Assembly: GCA_023260815.1 (NCBI GenBank)
Contig: JALQUE010000118.1
Location: forward strand, 1-5,369
Direction of reading: 5' to 3'
DNA length: 5,369 nt
DNA from: Roseovarius sp.
GTDB lineage: Bacteria; Pseudomonadota; Alphaproteobacteria; Rhodobacterales; Rhodobacteraceae
The notes beneath the pieces are model-generated. The model ran no database searches and had not been told where the DNA came from. It saw only the letters and a program-made list of their open reading frames with translations. Each line of letters begins with the position of its first letter. Position 1 is the stretch's first letter. The position numbers were made by a program, and so were the translations under genes. This document shows positions 4,829-5,369 of this stretch, piece by piece.

Positions 4829-5369
4829 CTACATCCCCCCCGGCGTCAACGGATTGGCGAGGATGGTGCGGGTCGCGGCCTCGACATCATCCTGGCGCAT
4901 CAGGGATTCACCGATCAGGAAGGCGCGCGCGCCGTATTTGGCCATCTCGGCCAGGTCCGCTGGCGCGGACAGCCCGCTTTCGCAGACGATCATCCGCCCC
5001 TCGGGCACCAGCTTGGCCAGGCTGCGCGTGGTGTCGAGCGTGGTTTCGAAGGTATTGAGATTGCGGTTGTTGATCCCGATCATCGTCGATGTCAGGCGCG
5101 AGGCGCGCTCCAACTCGGCGCGGTCATGCACTTCGATCAGCGCGTCCATGCCCCAGTCGTTTGCTGCGGCCTCAAGCTCGGCGGCCTGCGCGTCGCTGAC
5201 CGAGGCCATGATGATCAGGATGCAATCGGCCCCCCAGGCGCGGGCCTCGGCGACCTGATAGGTGTCATACATGAAATCCTTGCGCAGCACCGGCAGATCA
5301 CAGGCCGCGCGGGCCTGCTGAAGATAGTCGGGCGCGCCCTGAAAACTGGGCGTATCGGTCAGCACAGAC
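4829..5369 (-). CDS. trpC: Indole-3-glycerol phosphate synthase TrpC (5' end outside window)
   Basis: About 179 C-terminal residues are visible, and the frame runs open to the window edge. The enzyme closes the indole ring of CdRP to give indole-3-glycerol phosphate in tryptophan synthesis. Counting from the GTG codon at 5365, K29 (LRKDF), E78 (LIEVHD), N99 (GINNRNL) and E129 (CESGL) keep the exact spacing of S. solfataricus K110, E159, N180 and E210. The phosphate-binding GES motif is at 152-154. The catalytic pair equivalent to E51 and K53 should lie in the missing ~80-90 residues. That GTG is an internal valine, not the start, because the preceding Ser codon and family alignment (SVLTDTPSFQG) continue upstream. 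The C-terminus ends PGGM-stop within a run of seven Gs, next to moaC. Location in one transcript with moaC and moeA is strongly suggested by spacing. Confidence 0.95.
   Translation of the reverse strand, partial: SVLTDTPSFQGAPDYLQQARAACDLPVLRKDFMYDTYQVAEARAWGADCILIIMASVSDAQAAELEAAANDWGMDALIEVHDRAELERASRLTSTMIGINNRNLNTFETTLDTTRSLAKLVPEGRMIVCESGLSAPADLAEMAKYGARAFLIGESLMRQDDVEAATRTILANPLTPGGM
4834..4841 (-). promoter_or_regulatory. G-run serving as moaC ribosome binding site inside trpC
   Basis: On the minus strand seven Gs and an A (GGGGGGGA) lie seven bases before the moaC ATG at 4827. The run also encodes the last Pro-Gly-Gly codons of trpC. It is the only purine-rich anti-SD match near this start, so it supports the call. 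Confidence 0.55.

Noticed and set aside
5363..5365. GTG at 5365 as the trpC start
   Set aside because: The reading frame stays open upstream to the edge, and the family sequence continues before this valine. The catalytic Glu/Lys pair must lie further upstream.

Overview
The window is GC-rich, tightly packed bacterial DNA. Its proteins read as those of an alphaproteobacterium of the Rhodobacterales (Rhodobacter/Roseobacter group). This assignment rests on recalled family sequences: a Rhodobacter-type 5-aminolevulinate synthase C-terminus, a RodZ-like protein with the group's typical N-terminus, IspG, and a trpC-moaC-moeA gene string. No database search was run.

Layout. Positions 1-57 hold a heptanucleotide tandem repeat, a stable hairpin with a UUCG loop and a strong ribosome binding site. 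They lead into a 150-residue reading frame (58-510, +). This frame joins a short membrane segment of unknown origin to the last ~123 residues of 5-aminolevulinate synthase (HemA). The first two thirds of HemA, including the cofactor lysine, are missing. Next come a RodZ-like helix-turn-helix membrane protein (623-1849, +) and ispG of the MEP isoprenoid pathway (1944-3083, +). On the minus strand, converging on ispG, lie moeA (3182-4354), moaC (4351-4827) and the 3' part of trpC (4829-5369, cut by the window edge). The two gene groups meet in a 98-base gap holding a probable terminator, a second dyad and a 16-bp tandem repeat that runs into the moeA stop codon.

How the genes work together. trpC, moaC and moeA are packed as one operon: one base separates trpC from moaC, and moaC and moeA overlap by four bases (ATGA). 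This couples a tryptophan biosynthesis enzyme to two molybdenum-cofactor enzymes. On the plus strand, hemA, the RodZ-like gene and ispG follow one another with gaps of about 100 bases. ispG may have its own promoter.

The most unusual object is the membrane segment-HemA fusion. It could be a strain-specific deletion scar, a decayed gene whose role is taken by another ALAS copy, a new membrane-anchored protein, or an assembly join. The remaining genes look intact and ordinary. I see no mobile element, CRISPR array, tRNA or rRNA.
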